DNA of 51,623 nt, taken from positions 1-51,623 of the forward strand of contig JAFPVA010000272.1 in NCBI GenBank assembly GCA_017413105.1, read 5' to 3'. A program made the position numbers and the translations under genes. Under the pieces are notes generated by a model. The model was given only the letters and a program-made list of their open reading frames with translations, did not search any database and was not told the origin of the DNA. This DNA is from Butyrivibrio sp. (lineage in GTDB: Bacteria > Bacillota > Clostridia > Lachnospirales > Lachnospiraceae). Shown one piece after another: positions 27,564 to 36,658 of the stretch (positions are counted from its first letter, which is position 1; the number at the start of each line of letters is the position of its first letter).

Positions 27564-27859
27564 TGCACCCTCAGCATCTTTTCAAGTCCCGTAACCCTAA
27601 GGACATCAATAATACCTTCATTTGCATTGATAATCGTGAATGATCCGCCCTTGGACTGGGCTGTCTTTTGTCCGATAAGGAGCGCTCTTAGTCCTGCACT
27701 GGAAATATATGTGGTCTCACCAAAGTTTATGATGACATCTGCGCTCTTCACAAAAGCCTTTAGGACCGCATTTTGGAAATCCGGTGCGGATATAGCATCC
27801 ACTTTGCCCTTCACATTCAGTTGAAGCTTGTCTTCAAAGCTTATTTCTTCTACGGTCAT
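27560..27859 (-). CDS. STAS-domain protein (anti-sigma factor antagonist/SpoIIAA-like)
   Basis: The 99-aa product is a single STAS domain. The diagnostic motif TYISSAGLRALL near residues 50-61 carries the serine pair in which SpoIIAA-type proteins are phosphorylated by a HATPase kinase and dephosphorylated by a PP2C phosphatase. The ATG at 27859 has AAAGGAG 11 nt upstream. An in-frame TTG at 27901 would add 14 residues but lacks a ribosome site. The gene follows the gpI-like baseplate gene by 66 nt and overlaps the ABC ATPase gene by 4 nt. The cluster also encodes a SpoIIE-like phosphatase and a HATPase, the two enzyme types such a switch needs. No sigma factor is present. Confidence 0.92.
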   Translation of the reverse strand: MTVEEISFEDKLQLNVKGKVDAISAPDFQNAVLKAFVKSADVIINFGETTYISSAGLRALLIGQKTAQSKGGSFTIINANEGIIDVLRVTGLEKMLRVQ

Positions 27860-27925
27860 ACGCTTCGCATCTCCTTTAAAGGTAAAAAATCTATATCTCA
27901 AATATATTTCGACACATTTAGTGTT

Positions 27926-28984
27926 TTACATAAGAGTAATGGCTCCGTCGTAAATAGCTTCCTCGTCGAGAACCACATGCTTCTCCTTAGGTATAGCAGC
28001 ATTCATATCCAGATAGCTGTTGCCATCCATAACAGCCTCTTTCTCCATCTGGAGCAGTCTTATCTTTGTTCTTAAAGGTCTGAACTGGTCCAAAAGAAAC
28101 ATCAGCTGGTGCCTTAAGTCTTCTGAAAGCTTCTTGTTTATAAGGATTGTCACGTCAAAAATTCCGCCGTCCTGAAGTCTGTTTTCCAGGAGAACACAGT
28201 CCTGACCGACAACTATCTCAACAATTCTCTCGATGGCCCATTTTGTTCCCTTCATTCGGTTTAGCTGATAGGCCTCCTTCACCAGCTGCCTCAAGGTGTC
28301 TTCAGGAAGAAAGCCGCCCTTTAGGTCTATTCCGAACCAGGAACCATAGAGTTCAAGAAGTTCCGGGCTGCATCTGTCAAGATCAAGCATTTCGTAGAGC
28401 TTTTCATTCTGTTCACTGCAATCGTTGTAAATACTTGAAAAAATAGACAGATATCTGTGGAAAAAGCTGTTTCTCTCCTGATAGACCGCAGGGAAAGCAT
28501 TCATGAATACATCTCCCCTTACACCTACCCTGATATTGCCTATACTGGCCTTTCCTGTTCCAAGCATCTCGATAGCAATGAAAAGATATCTTCCACTTAG
28601 TTCATACAGCAGAGTATCCCCGGTATTTACTACTCTTTTTGCCCCAAGTGCCTTTAATATATGAAGCTTTCTGATAGTGTTCTCTTCCGGGTCGCACAAA
28701 AATGAAGTGATGTTTTCATGTTTTCCATCATCTACGGAATATTCAATATTATCTAATGCTATAACATAAATATAACACACAATCTGTTCCGACAAAAACA
28801 GGCTACAGCTAAGTCTTCCCCAGGTAGCACTCTCTTTTACCCCATCGAAGGGCTGTAAAAAGATGCTGTGCTCCATATCCTTTTTTTCGAAGATAAGCTT
28901 TCCCTCTTCCCCCAGTGAAAAGCCTTTGATACAGCCTTTCTTTATTCTGTTTTTCTTTACCGAATACCAAATATCATTAGCCAT
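27926..28984 (-). CDS. Baseplate protein, phage tail protein I (gpI)-like
   Basis: The 352-aa protein has an N-terminal half of unclear fold and a C-terminal gpI-type region beginning at 'MNAFPAVYQ'. It includes 'LDLDRCSPELLELYGSWFGID', 'LPEDTLRQLVKEAYQLNRMKGTKWAIERIVEI' in part, and 'QLMFLLDQFRPLRTKIRLLQ'. This pattern (about 80 residues to the first end, then a 'RRKGT..ai' block) is typical of the tail protein I family that completes the wedge next to baseplate J proteins. It is the last structural gene of the baseplate block, 10 nt after the second J gene. Confidence 0.85.
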   Translation of the reverse strand: MANDIWYSVKKNRIKKGCIKGFSLGEEGKLIFEKKDMEHSIFLQPFDGVKESATWGRLSCSLFLSEQIVCYIYVIALDNIEYSVDDGKHENITSFLCDPEENTIRKLHILKALGAKRVVNTGDTLLYELSGRYLFIAIEMLGTGKASIGNIRVGVRGDVFMNAFPAVYQERNSFFHRYLSIFSSIYNDCSEQNEKLYEMLDLDRCSPELLELYGSWFGIDLKGGFLPEDTLRQLVKEAYQLNRMKGTKWAIERIVEIVVGQDCVLLENRLQDGGIFDVTILINKKLSEDLRHQLMFLLDQFRPLRTKIRLLQMEKEAVMDGNSYLDMNAAIPKEKHVVLDEEAIYDGAITLM

Positions 28985-28994
28985 AGTTTTTTTC

Positions 28995-31088
28995 CTATCT
29001 GTCTGATGATACTATCTCCAGATTTATCTCCCCTGGATAACTAAGTGCATCCTGTCTTAAATAAATATCAAATTCTCTCTGCTGAGCCAGAGCCACGTTC
29101 TCTGAATAGAGAGAAAGTTCATAGACATATTCCACACAGGGAAGCTCCTCTATTCCATGGAACACATCCTCAAATCTGATCTTGTCTCCAAAATTATGAT
29201 CAGAGTTTATATAATCAAGGCTGCTCCGCAGTTTTTCCTCAATCTGCTTTCTGCAGTCGGTGAAATGTCTTTTAACATAAACCGTGCACTTTACACCAAC
29301 CGAAACAAAAGTAGGCTTTATGATCATGAACCTGGAGGTTATGAGCCTTCGCTCCTCAAGCCTCTTGGTCACCCTTTCAATATAGATATTTGAGAGCTTC
29401 GGGAATCTCTCATCTGAATCAGGAAGGAGAACAAGTTTGACAAGATTGTCATTCTCCGACATGATCGCCTTGGCCTTCTTGATGCAAAGCCCGGGGGTTG
29501 TCAGTGCAAGCTTCTCGTAGTCAGAAGCTGTCACTGCCCTGTACGGAGTCCTCATATCCTTGACAAACCTTTCTCTTACCTTATCCAGATTTTCTCTGAA
29601 ACAGCCGCCTGTAGCTGCTCCGGGATTATAAAATGTAAGGTTACTGTCATTGTCTGCAAGTCTTAAGATGTTGCCCTGTCTTATGTTGCCTCTGTCTCCT
29701 GCGGTAACTGCGACACTTCCCATGAAAAGATCTGCATCGATGAAATCACCTGCATCTTCAATGATTATCTTTCCCTCTCCCTCGAGAAGGTGATAATAAA
29801 GAGCTCCCTCTTCATTCTTCTCAGGTCGTACAAAATCATACAGATAACCTTCTTCGTCCCTTCTGCGGGCTATGAGGAAAAAGGTCTCATGAACTATATT
29901 CTTAGTGGGAATACTTATCTCCTGCTCATCGTAGCCAAGTACCTTGCCCACATTGTACTTTCGCATTATTTCTTCGTTGTAGAGTATGACCCTGACGGAG
30001 TCCTTGAACTTCTGCGGTGCATATCCAAATTCCTGCTCTGAAAAGGTAAAGGTCATGCTACCATCACTATTTTTCTCATACAGACAGAATCTTCCGTTGC
30101 GGTCTCCTGAGGTTGAAAGCTCATATCTACGGTAGGAGGAACCCTTTTTTTCCTTGCCAAAGATAATGTAATAAACCTCTTCCCCAATGGGAGATTTCAC
30201 GGTTATGCTGTCGTTCCTGCCAAAGAGCTGGCTAAAGGATCTGGTGTCCTTCTGCCATACTTCGAACAAAAATCCAAAGATATTGGTTATCTTGGGAACG
30301 ATGTCATACTCTGCTCTTGTAAGAGTTGCCCTGATGCAGTAACCACTTATTGGTGTCTCACCATACTCCGTCATTTTGATGTCGGGGAGCGAAACTTTTA
30401 TCTCGCCGCTGTTAACAAAAGCACTGGTAAAATCTCTTACCGAAACCTTTACGAAGCCCTTTTCCGTATAGCATTCCCACTTTATGTCTGCAAAAATGTG
30501 CTCCGTTCTGTCAACGGTACGGTTTCTGTTTGCATTCTCCACCATCTTTATGTAGAAAATGATCTCATGAAGGTCTGAGATGTCACCGTTCATAATGAAG
30601 TAGACGCTGTTTTCCTTCACCGGCTCCTCACCAAAAAGCATGGCAGGAACGCTTATTTCTCTGTCGAGGATATAGCTGATGTCTTTAAAACCTTCTTTAT
30701 CATGGGAAAAGACCCCTTCAATTCTTCTGTTCCCAACGACCACTTCCCTGTTGGTCTCGAAAATCAGGTCTCCAAGTCTGAATCTCTGTCCCGGCATAAG
30801 GACGTTAGTTTCCATGATATCATCGGGGGAAAGCAGAACTCTGGCGCACTTGCCCCTTATGGGCACAAAACCGGCCATCTTAAGAAGAGCCATCTTTGCC
30901 CTGTAGTTCAAATTTGCTATCTCTACTCCCTGCAGTGCCAAAAAGGCAGTGAGGTTCTCGATGATAGTAATACCGGGATCTGAGGCATTATAGTTTGTCC
31001 ACTCGGAGGACCTGATGGGGAGTTCCCTCATCACATCTTCCATACGCTCTTCGTATGTTCTGCTTTTTAAATCCTCAACATTTAGCAT
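28995..31088 (-). CDS. Baseplate J-like wedge protein 2
   Basis: The 697-aa protein has the typical N-terminus of CIS/phage wedge proteins ('NYNASDPGITIIENLTAFLA', 'YRAKMALLKMAGF'), a central beta-rich region and a C-terminal J module starting 'TPYRAVTASDYEKLALTTPG'. That module carries 'VFHGIEELPCVEYVYELSL' near the end. Such proteins dimerise around the hub and connect to gp25 and the sheath. It lies 13 nt after the larger J gene. Two J-type genes in tandem followed by gpI is the standard order in extracellular CIS clusters (Afp11/Afp12-like). Confidence 0.9.
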   Translation of the reverse strand: MLNVEDLKSRTYEERMEDVMRELPIRSSEWTNYNASDPGITIIENLTAFLALQGVEIANLNYRAKMALLKMAGFVPIRGKCARVLLSPDDIMETNVLMPGQRFRLGDLIFETNREVVVGNRRIEGVFSHDKEGFKDISYILDREISVPAMLFGEEPVKENSVYFIMNGDISDLHEIIFYIKMVENANRNRTVDRTEHIFADIKWECYTEKGFVKVSVRDFTSAFVNSGEIKVSLPDIKMTEYGETPISGYCIRATLTRAEYDIVPKITNIFGFLFEVWQKDTRSFSQLFGRNDSITVKSPIGEEVYYIIFGKEKKGSSYRRYELSTSGDRNGRFCLYEKNSDGSMTFTFSEQEFGYAPQKFKDSVRVILYNEEIMRKYNVGKVLGYDEQEISIPTKNIVHETFFLIARRRDEEGYLYDFVRPEKNEEGALYYHLLEGEGKIIIEDAGDFIDADLFMGSVAVTAGDRGNIRQGNILRLADNDSNLTFYNPGAATGGCFRENLDKVRERFVKDMRTPYRAVTASDYEKLALTTPGLCIKKAKAIMSENDNLVKLVLLPDSDERFPKLSNIYIERVTKRLEERRLITSRFMIIKPTFVSVGVKCTVYVKRHFTDCRKQIEEKLRSSLDYINSDHNFGDKIRFEDVFHGIEELPCVEYVYELSLYSENVALAQQREFDIYLRQDALSYPGEINLEIVSSDR

Positions 31089-31101
31089 CTTTTTTCATCC
31101 A

Positions 31102-34100
31102 TCACTTATTTGTTATTATGATCTTGTGGTTGCCGCTTCGGGTAACCATGAAAGGTGAAAGCTTTATGTCTTTGGCATCTATCTCGTGCTCTCCATAAGC
31201 ATCCACATATCTTGCAGTAAGAGTTATTCTCTGAATGACAGCTCTGCTCCTTAGTACTCCGAGCTTCATAAGGATCTGGGACTGTTTCGGAAGAGTACCA
31301 ATTTCCCATCCCTCATGCTCAGGTCCTGATACCGGATCAAGGTATTCCGAGAGCACATTATTTGCTTCACTCTGCACCTCAAAGCTGTCATCCATGTCCA
31401 TTACCATGGCCCAGATATTCACTGAAATATCAACGAAAATAGGCTCTACGATGTGAAGATTTTCCTCTGTCACGGTAAGCTCACAGTTCTTAAGGATTTC
31501 CTTTTTGAGTCCGCCTGCAATCCTGTGATAGGAGAATGCTCCATCGGCAAAGTCCTTCATGAGAAGAACTACGGATATGGATGATGGATTGGTAACTCCA
31601 TCAATGGTCTCACCTACTACAATCTTTGTCTTATCAATGCTGTCTGAGTATTCCATGACAAAGCGGGTATAGTCATTTTCAGATACAAGGCGTCTTCTTG
31701 AGTTCATTATGCCTGCGCATCTCATAAGAGCGTGGTCCAAAGTTTCAAGATTGCTTCCGCCATGTGATCTGATGGGATTGGATACGGAATCAATAAAGGG
31801 AGCTGCTCCCACCAGATCCGTTATCCTGCCCTCGCTTAGATTTCCGTACTCGCCGTCCGTACTCCTTATCCTTGCCTTAAATGCTATGTCGTCCGTTACT
31901 CTTGGTATGTCGCATTTTGCTCCGTCGGAGAAGATGATCCTGCCCCGTAATCTGTCAATTCGGTAGCTTCTTCTGTCCACGGCATCATCGAAATTATCTA
32001 CTTCATTCCAGAGAACGTAAAAAGCTGATATTCGTCCAAGGAAATCATACTCTGCCCTGACTTTTTCAGGTTCCTGTGCAAGTAGTCTTTCCTTTTCCTC
32101 CTTACGGGTACAGTCTTTTTCATTAACCCATACCACCGCATCCAGGATATTCTGGGTTCCAAGTGCAACGCTCATATTGGGCATTACTTCTTCGATGTAG
32201 TAGTCCCTCTCCTCGCTGGTCTGTACATTGGTTACGATCACAGCGTTGAGACAAAGCTTTGCGATATGGGGTAAAAAGATATCGTTAAAATCACTGCTCT
32301 GGGTCTTGCTCCTTACGAGTTTTAACCAGTAGAGTCTGTTTCCTTCAAGATTACATTCCTGCATATCAGCAGGAGGAAGGAATATCAGTGTTCCCGACCT
32401 CGAAAAATCTTCAGTGAGATCGGTATATCTCATCTTTGAAAAGCCTGTGGCTCCGTAGTACTCCAGATTGCACTTTACTCCATTCTGGTTACAGGTATCT
32501 GCCAACTGGAAGTAAATGCTGATGGGTCCCTCCACAAGTTTCTTGTCAAGACCTATGTAAAGGGCATCTTCCTTGTAGTCAATTCCGGAAAAAGCTGTAA
32601 ATGTCTTTTTGGCAACAAGGAGTTTTGTAAGGTCCTCTTTCCTTGTTCCGGCTATTCTTTCAAGCTTTGCGGGAGCTACGAATTTTCCCTCGTAGGAGTA
32701 GGTTATCATGCACTTCTCTATGGTAGGGTAAGTGTGGATAGCCGGTCTCATAAAGCAGTTATCAGACTTTGTGACCCTGAACCTCAGGCACCTTCCGCTA
32801 TAGGGACCGTTTTCCGACTCCATCCAGTCTGAAGGGCAGATAAATGAAAGCTTGTAATCGCCCTCTTCGCAGTTCTGGAAAAGCTCTCCATATTCCGTAT
32901 CACACTTTAGTTTCTTCCATCCGATACCGTTGTAATACTCGATGGTGATCTCATCCACCTTTGCCATGGCGGTACTGTCAAGAGGTGTCTTTTTGGGTTT
33001 TAGCTTTACAATTGCAAGTTCCAGTTCCTCCTGTTCGGGAGAAAGCCTTAACTGGTTCTCGTGGTAGGTAACCTTGAAATTAAGGGTTATCCTTGCCCCT
33101 TTCTTGGAGAAGCAGGGATTGTGCCCAATATAGCATTCGTTATAAACAGCTATTGTGTCTGAGAAGGGATTAAACTTTGAAACCACAAACTCTGTGTTGC
33201 CATCCCCAACATACTCAGGAAGCCTCGAATCACCTGCTGCCGAAATAAGGACATCATCAACTTCCAGAGAATCTGTCATCACTTCATTACACTCTAAGGT
33301 AACAACGACAAATTCCTCATTTCCGACCTTTACAGTGGCACCCTTGCTGCTCTTTATAAGCTCGAAAGTTTTCTTGTCATCAAGGAGCTTTACATGGTCA
33401 AACTTCGTAAAGGAGCTCTTTTCAAGATATTTAAAAGAAAACTCGCCTTTTTCTATTCTCTCGATAAGAGCATCTGCTCCCTCAAACCTTATATAGATAG
33501 GCTCATTTACCCCGTCAAAGAGTCTGTCGTGGTACATGATAAGGACGCTCCTGCCGATACTCTTTTTTTCACCAAAGAGAGTAAACGGAGGTACCTTGAA
33601 GTTCCCCTCAAAGTCTTCTTCGCCTGGGTATTCTTTCTTTGTTTCTTCGCTCTCAGGCTCCTCCTCATCGCTCTGTAAAAGAGCTTTCGGAACAATTTCA
33701 GGGACAGCCAGGTCACCATATATGGGAGTTAAGGTTCCGTCTTCAGCATCCGTCATGAATACGCATTTTATCTTGGACTCAGTGACATACAGATTTCTTT
33801 CTGTCTCAAATATTACAAATCCCGAGTCCGTGTCATCTGATTCTGCAGTGAGTCTCGTTCCCTTTGGCACCTGGGTTCCCATGATGGAATTTCCTTCCAG
33901 GTTAAAGACTACCATGCTGGCTGCAGGCTGAGCAGGTCTCAAGGTGGAATCCAGCATATTTACGAATTCCATGTGATACCTGTCGGGCATCTGGCTCATG
34001 AGGCGGTTGTTTTCCTCGGTCTCCCTTGCAAATATCTGAGCTATGATGGAACCGGCATCGGGATTTTCCCTGTCAAACTTCCACTCCGGGGTATAGCTCT

Positions 34101-34164
34101 TACTGAGCTCCTCTATTTTATTTTCTATATCCTCTACGCTTTGAGGCTTAAAAGCATTGTTCAT
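31102..34164 (-). CDS. Baseplate J-like wedge protein 1 (Afp11/gp6-like, large)
   Basis: The 1,020-aa protein starts with 'ENKIEELSKSYTPEWKFD' and 'ENPDAGSIIAQIFARETEE', the signature of large CIS J proteins. An acidic insert is seen near residues 165-190. The central part has 'IEYYNGIGWKKL' and 'LRFRVTKSDNCFMRPAIHTY' beta domains typical of this family. The C-terminus has the J module 'LDHALMRCAGIMNSRRRLVS', 'NDYTRFVMEY' and 'GWEIGTLPKQSQILMKLG'. It starts 3 nt after the gp25 stop codon. It would form the main wedge of the baseplate. Confidence 0.9.
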   Translation of the reverse strand: MNNAFKPQSVEDIENKIEELSKSYTPEWKFDRENPDAGSIIAQIFARETEENNRLMSQMPDRYHMEFVNMLDSTLRPAQPAASMVVFNLEGNSIMGTQVPKGTRLTAESDDTDSGFVIFETERNLYVTESKIKCVFMTDAEDGTLTPIYGDLAVPEIVPKALLQSDEEEPESEETKKEYPGEEDFEGNFKVPPFTLFGEKKSIGRSVLIMYHDRLFDGVNEPIYIRFEGADALIERIEKGEFSFKYLEKSSFTKFDHVKLLDDKKTFELIKSSKGATVKVGNEEFVVVTLECNEVMTDSLEVDDVLISAAGDSRLPEYVGDGNTEFVVSKFNPFSDTIAVYNECYIGHNPCFSKKGARITLNFKVTYHENQLRLSPEQEELELAIVKLKPKKTPLDSTAMAKVDEITIEYYNGIGWKKLKCDTEYGELFQNCEEGDYKLSFICPSDWMESENGPYSGRCLRFRVTKSDNCFMRPAIHTYPTIEKCMITYSYEGKFVAPAKLERIAGTRKEDLTKLLVAKKTFTAFSGIDYKEDALYIGLDKKLVEGPISIYFQLADTCNQNGVKCNLEYYGATGFSKMRYTDLTEDFSRSGTLIFLPPADMQECNLEGNRLYWLKLVRSKTQSSDFNDIFLPHIAKLCLNAVIVTNVQTSEERDYYIEEVMPNMSVALGTQNILDAVVWVNEKDCTRKEEKERLLAQEPEKVRAEYDFLGRISAFYVLWNEVDNFDDAVDRRSYRIDRLRGRIIFSDGAKCDIPRVTDDIAFKARIRSTDGEYGNLSEGRITDLVGAAPFIDSVSNPIRSHGGSNLETLDHALMRCAGIMNSRRRLVSENDYTRFVMEYSDSIDKTKIVVGETIDGVTNPSSISVVLLMKDFADGAFSYHRIAGGLKKEILKNCELTVTEENLHIVEPIFVDISVNIWAMVMDMDDSFEVQSEANNVLSEYLDPVSGPEHEGWEIGTLPKQSQILMKLGVLRSRAVIQRITLTARYVDAYGEHEIDAKDIKLSPFMVTRSGNHKIIITNK

Positions 34165-34167
34165 AGG

Positions 34168-34617
34168 TTACTCTTCCATGTCGATGATATCAGGCTCGTA
34201 ATATTCTTCTTCGTCAGTTTCTTCAGGTTCTGCATTCAGGTAGAAGGGAAATACCATGTTGTCCCTCTGGTTATTCTCAGCAAGTATGTAATCGATATTT
34301 ATCATTATGTAGCCCTGCTGGGAATGCATCTCTGTTTCTATATTTACGTTTACGATCCTCGGCTCCTGCCTCAGGATGCTTTCAGCCAGATCTCTTTTCA
34401 TGATGGTCAGCTCTGTCCTATTGAGATCCATAAAAACATAGGAAGCTGTCTGGGTACCGAAATTAGGTCTCGTAAGTCTCTCTGTTACCTGTGTCATGAG
34501 AATGAGATAAACTGATTCCCTGACTGACTGTTTACCTATACTCATCTTAAATCGTCCGGTGGCCGGATCTATCTGAGGCGGAAAAGCTACGCCCGTTCCT
34601 AAAAAGGACTGCTCCAT
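34168..34617 (-). CDS. gp25/GPW-like baseplate wedge protein
   Basis: The 149-aa protein has the core features of the gp25 family: 'FLGTGVAFPPQIDPATGRF', 'VRESVYLILMTQVTERLTRP', 'FGTQTASYVFM' and 'AESILRQEPRIVNVNIETEM'. It ends in an acidic tail (EETDEEEYYEPDI) not needed for the fold. gp25-type proteins start sheath assembly at the baseplate. It has an AGGAGG ribosome site, lies 15 nt after the spike gene and is followed at 3 nt by the J gene. Confidence 0.95.
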   Translation of the reverse strand: MEQSFLGTGVAFPPQIDPATGRFKMSIGKQSVRESVYLILMTQVTERLTRPNFGTQTASYVFMDLNRTELTIMKRDLAESILRQEPRIVNVNIETEMHSQQGYIMINIDYILAENNQRDNMVFPFYLNAEPEETDEEEYYEPDIIDMEE

Positions 34618-34632
34618 TTATATCCTCCTGAA

Positions 34633-35448
34633 TTATCCCAGTTTAACCGGGGTTCCCTCAACTGATACTGGTCCGGAACTTGAAAGCTTGAGCATTGAGT
34701 TTCCGGAAACTGAAACATTTCCGCCCTCGATGCTGACTCTGTTGTTTGATTTAACCTCTGTGGAATTTGAGGTCTCCATCTTAAACTTTGTTGCTTCCAA
34801 AGTAACTGTTCCGTTACTTCCATTCATGTAAAGTGTTATATTTTCTCCTACCTTGACGGTAAGTTTTTTCTCTGCATTGATAGTCATCTGACCGCTCTCG
34901 GTCTTCATCTCTATCTGGTTCTTTCCTTCCTTGTCAGAAAGGAGAATGACTTTTTTCTCATTGTCCAGCTGGAATTTATGGCCTTCCCCTGAGGTGGTGA
35001 TGGTTATCTTGTCCTTATCACCTTCGCCCTCATGGTTATCGATGATCTCAATGGTATTTCCGTTTCTGGTCATTATTTTCTTTATGTCATTCTGTTCATG
35101 GAAAGCTTTGCTGACAAAGGTGGAATTGGTCTTGGGAAGTGCGCCTATTACAAAGGCTCTCTCGATATTTCCCTGTTCAAAAACGACGATCACCTGATCT
35201 CCGACTTCCGGTATGAAGTACTCTCCCCACTTCTGTCCTCCGTAGGGAAGCGCCATTCTGGCCCAGACAAGTTTGTTTTCATCATAGTCCCTGGTAGTGA
35301 TGTTGACCTGGACAAAGCCCTGCTTCTCCTTGTCATAGTTTTTGGTCACATTACACACCAGTGCGCCCATTATCCGGTTGTCGCCCATGGCGTTTTTTTC
35401 AAACTGGTGTCTCGCGACATCGTCAACCACATCAAAAAACGGCATCTT
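34633..35448 (-). CDS. Central spike protein, gp5/VgrG-like (baseplate assembly protein V)
   Basis: The 271-aa product has an OB-fold region ('GFVQVNITTRDYDENKLVWARMAL' in part, 'WGEYFIPEVGDQVIVVFEQGN', 'AFVIGALP') and a C-terminal beta-helix-like region of short repeats ('ITITTSGEGHKFQLDNEKK', 'MTINAEKKLTVKVGENITLY', 'VSVSGNSMLKLSSSGPVSVEG'). This is the standard spike layout. I chose the ATG at 35448 (MPFFDVVDD) because GGGGGAT lies just upstream. The longer frame from 35508 would overlap the hub gene by 50 nt. The separate PAAR-like tip gene at 48744 would cap this spike. Confidence 0.92.
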   Translation of the reverse strand, partial: KMPFFDVVDDVARHQFEKNAMGDNRIMGALVCNVTKNYDKEKQGFVQVNITTRDYDENKLVWARMALPYGGQKWGEYFIPEVGDQVIVVFEQGNIERAFVIGALPKTNSTFVSKAFHEQNDIKKIMTRNGNTIEIIDNHEGEGDKDKITITTSGEGHKFQLDNEKKVILLSDKEGKNQIEMKTESGQMTINAEKKLTVKVGENITLYMNGSNGTVTLEATKFKMETSNSTEVKSNNRVSIEGGNVSVSGNSMLKLSSSGPVSVEGTPVKLG

Positions 35449-35458
35449 TATCCCCCAT

Positions 35459-36646
35459 TTACAGTGTGGAAGCCTTACCCTCAATAGTGGTAATAAACTG
35501 GTCTCCACTCACATATTTATGATTCACATCCGTGATATAAAACTTATTTGAAATGGCATCTCCAAAATTCTTTAAGGTTATAAATCTCCCGGGTACCATC
35601 TCCGGCAGCCCCACCAGCGTCATCCTAAGACTTCCAAGTCTGTAGGAAATATCCTCTAAAAGATATTCTGCTCTGGTCTCTGCATCCTTCTGGGTCTCTA
35701 TTGTTGAATCGATATACACATAGGACTGGGATGCAATCAAAGGCTTTGCCTTTCCGCCAAGAGAGAACTTTCCGGCGTTTTTCTTTTTTACCTCAATCTT
35801 ACTTGCCTTTCCTATGTCCAGGGTCCTTACCAGTACCTGCCCTGCCAGTCCCGTGATGTCATAGCTGACGTCATAGGAAAGAATGATGTTGGAGGGCGAA
35901 AATTCTGCCAGCTCCTGAGTATTGGCTTTTGCTTTTCTGAAGGCCACATTTCCGCCTATGGAGAAAAACTCGTAATTAAACTTTTTTGCTGCCTTTACCA
36001 CAAAATCGTAGTCGCTTTCAGCCACCATCTCAATCCTGTTATCTACTTCCTGGCCCCCTGCGCCGCCGGCTCCGCCTGCACCACCTGCGCCTCCGGCGCC
36101 TCCGGAGGTTTTATCCGGTGTGTCGGATACTGTGATGCTGGTTATGACCTCGCTGCTCTGAAGGCTCTGATAAGGTCCCTGATCAAAGATTTCCTTAACA
36201 GCATCGGAATAATAATTTGCTTTTAGTCTCTTGGAGCAGTTATTTGCCATCATGACGCCCTTAACATCCATGGCGGTAACTCTTATGACGGTTTCCTCCG
36301 GATACTCATGATCATAAGAAAAATCAACTCTGGCAATATATCCGCGAAATACTTCAGTATAGTTCTCCGAATACCCCATCGTCAGTTTTACGGGCATTCC
36401 CAGAAGCAGGTACTTTTTTGCCTTTGCTACCAGGAACTCTCCGGAAACCGAATCATAAAGTCCCCCAAGATTAAAAACTGCTATGCTGGCCTTAAAATCA
36501 CTGGTCAGATAAATATCCACTTCATTTACGGATATGGGAAGCTTTTTATCCGCCGATGGATCATTATCCCCCAGAAAAACCTTGCAGCAGGGATCGTGAA
36601 AGCTATCATATTTTTTATACAGTTCGTTAAAATCAATTGCTGCCAT
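35459..36646 (-). CDS. Hub protein, gpD/gp27-like, with Gly-Gly-Ala linker
   Basis: The 395-aa protein has the hub features of the late control D/gp27 family: 'SVNEVDIYLTSDFKASIAVF', 'LLGMPVKLTMGYSENYTEVFRGYI' in part, 'IRVTAMDVKGVMM' and 'ESDYDFVVKAAKKFNYEFF'. A five-fold Gly-Gly-Ala tract (about residues 181-197; DNA near 36050-36110) sits between two domains as a flexible linker. Hub trimers join tube and spike. The gene lies between the Afp7-like genes and the spike gene in the canonical order. Confidence 0.92.
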   Translation of the reverse strand: MAAIDFNELYKKYDSFHDPCCKVFLGDNDPSADKKLPISVNEVDIYLTSDFKASIAVFNLGGLYDSVSGEFLVAKAKKYLLLGMPVKLTMGYSENYTEVFRGYIARVDFSYDHEYPEETVIRVTAMDVKGVMMANNCSKRLKANYYSDAVKEIFDQGPYQSLQSSEVITSITVSDTPDKTSGGAGGAGGAGGAGGAGGQEVDNRIEMVAESDYDFVVKAAKKFNYEFFSIGGNVAFRKAKANTQELAEFSPSNIILSYDVSYDITGLAGQVLVRTLDIGKASKIEVKKKNAGKFSLGGKAKPLIASQSYVYIDSTIETQKDAETRAEYLLEDISYRLGSLRMTLVGLPEMVPGRFITLKNFGDAISNKFYITDVNHKYVSGDQFITTIEGKASTL

Positions 36647-36658
36647 AGAATCTCTCTA

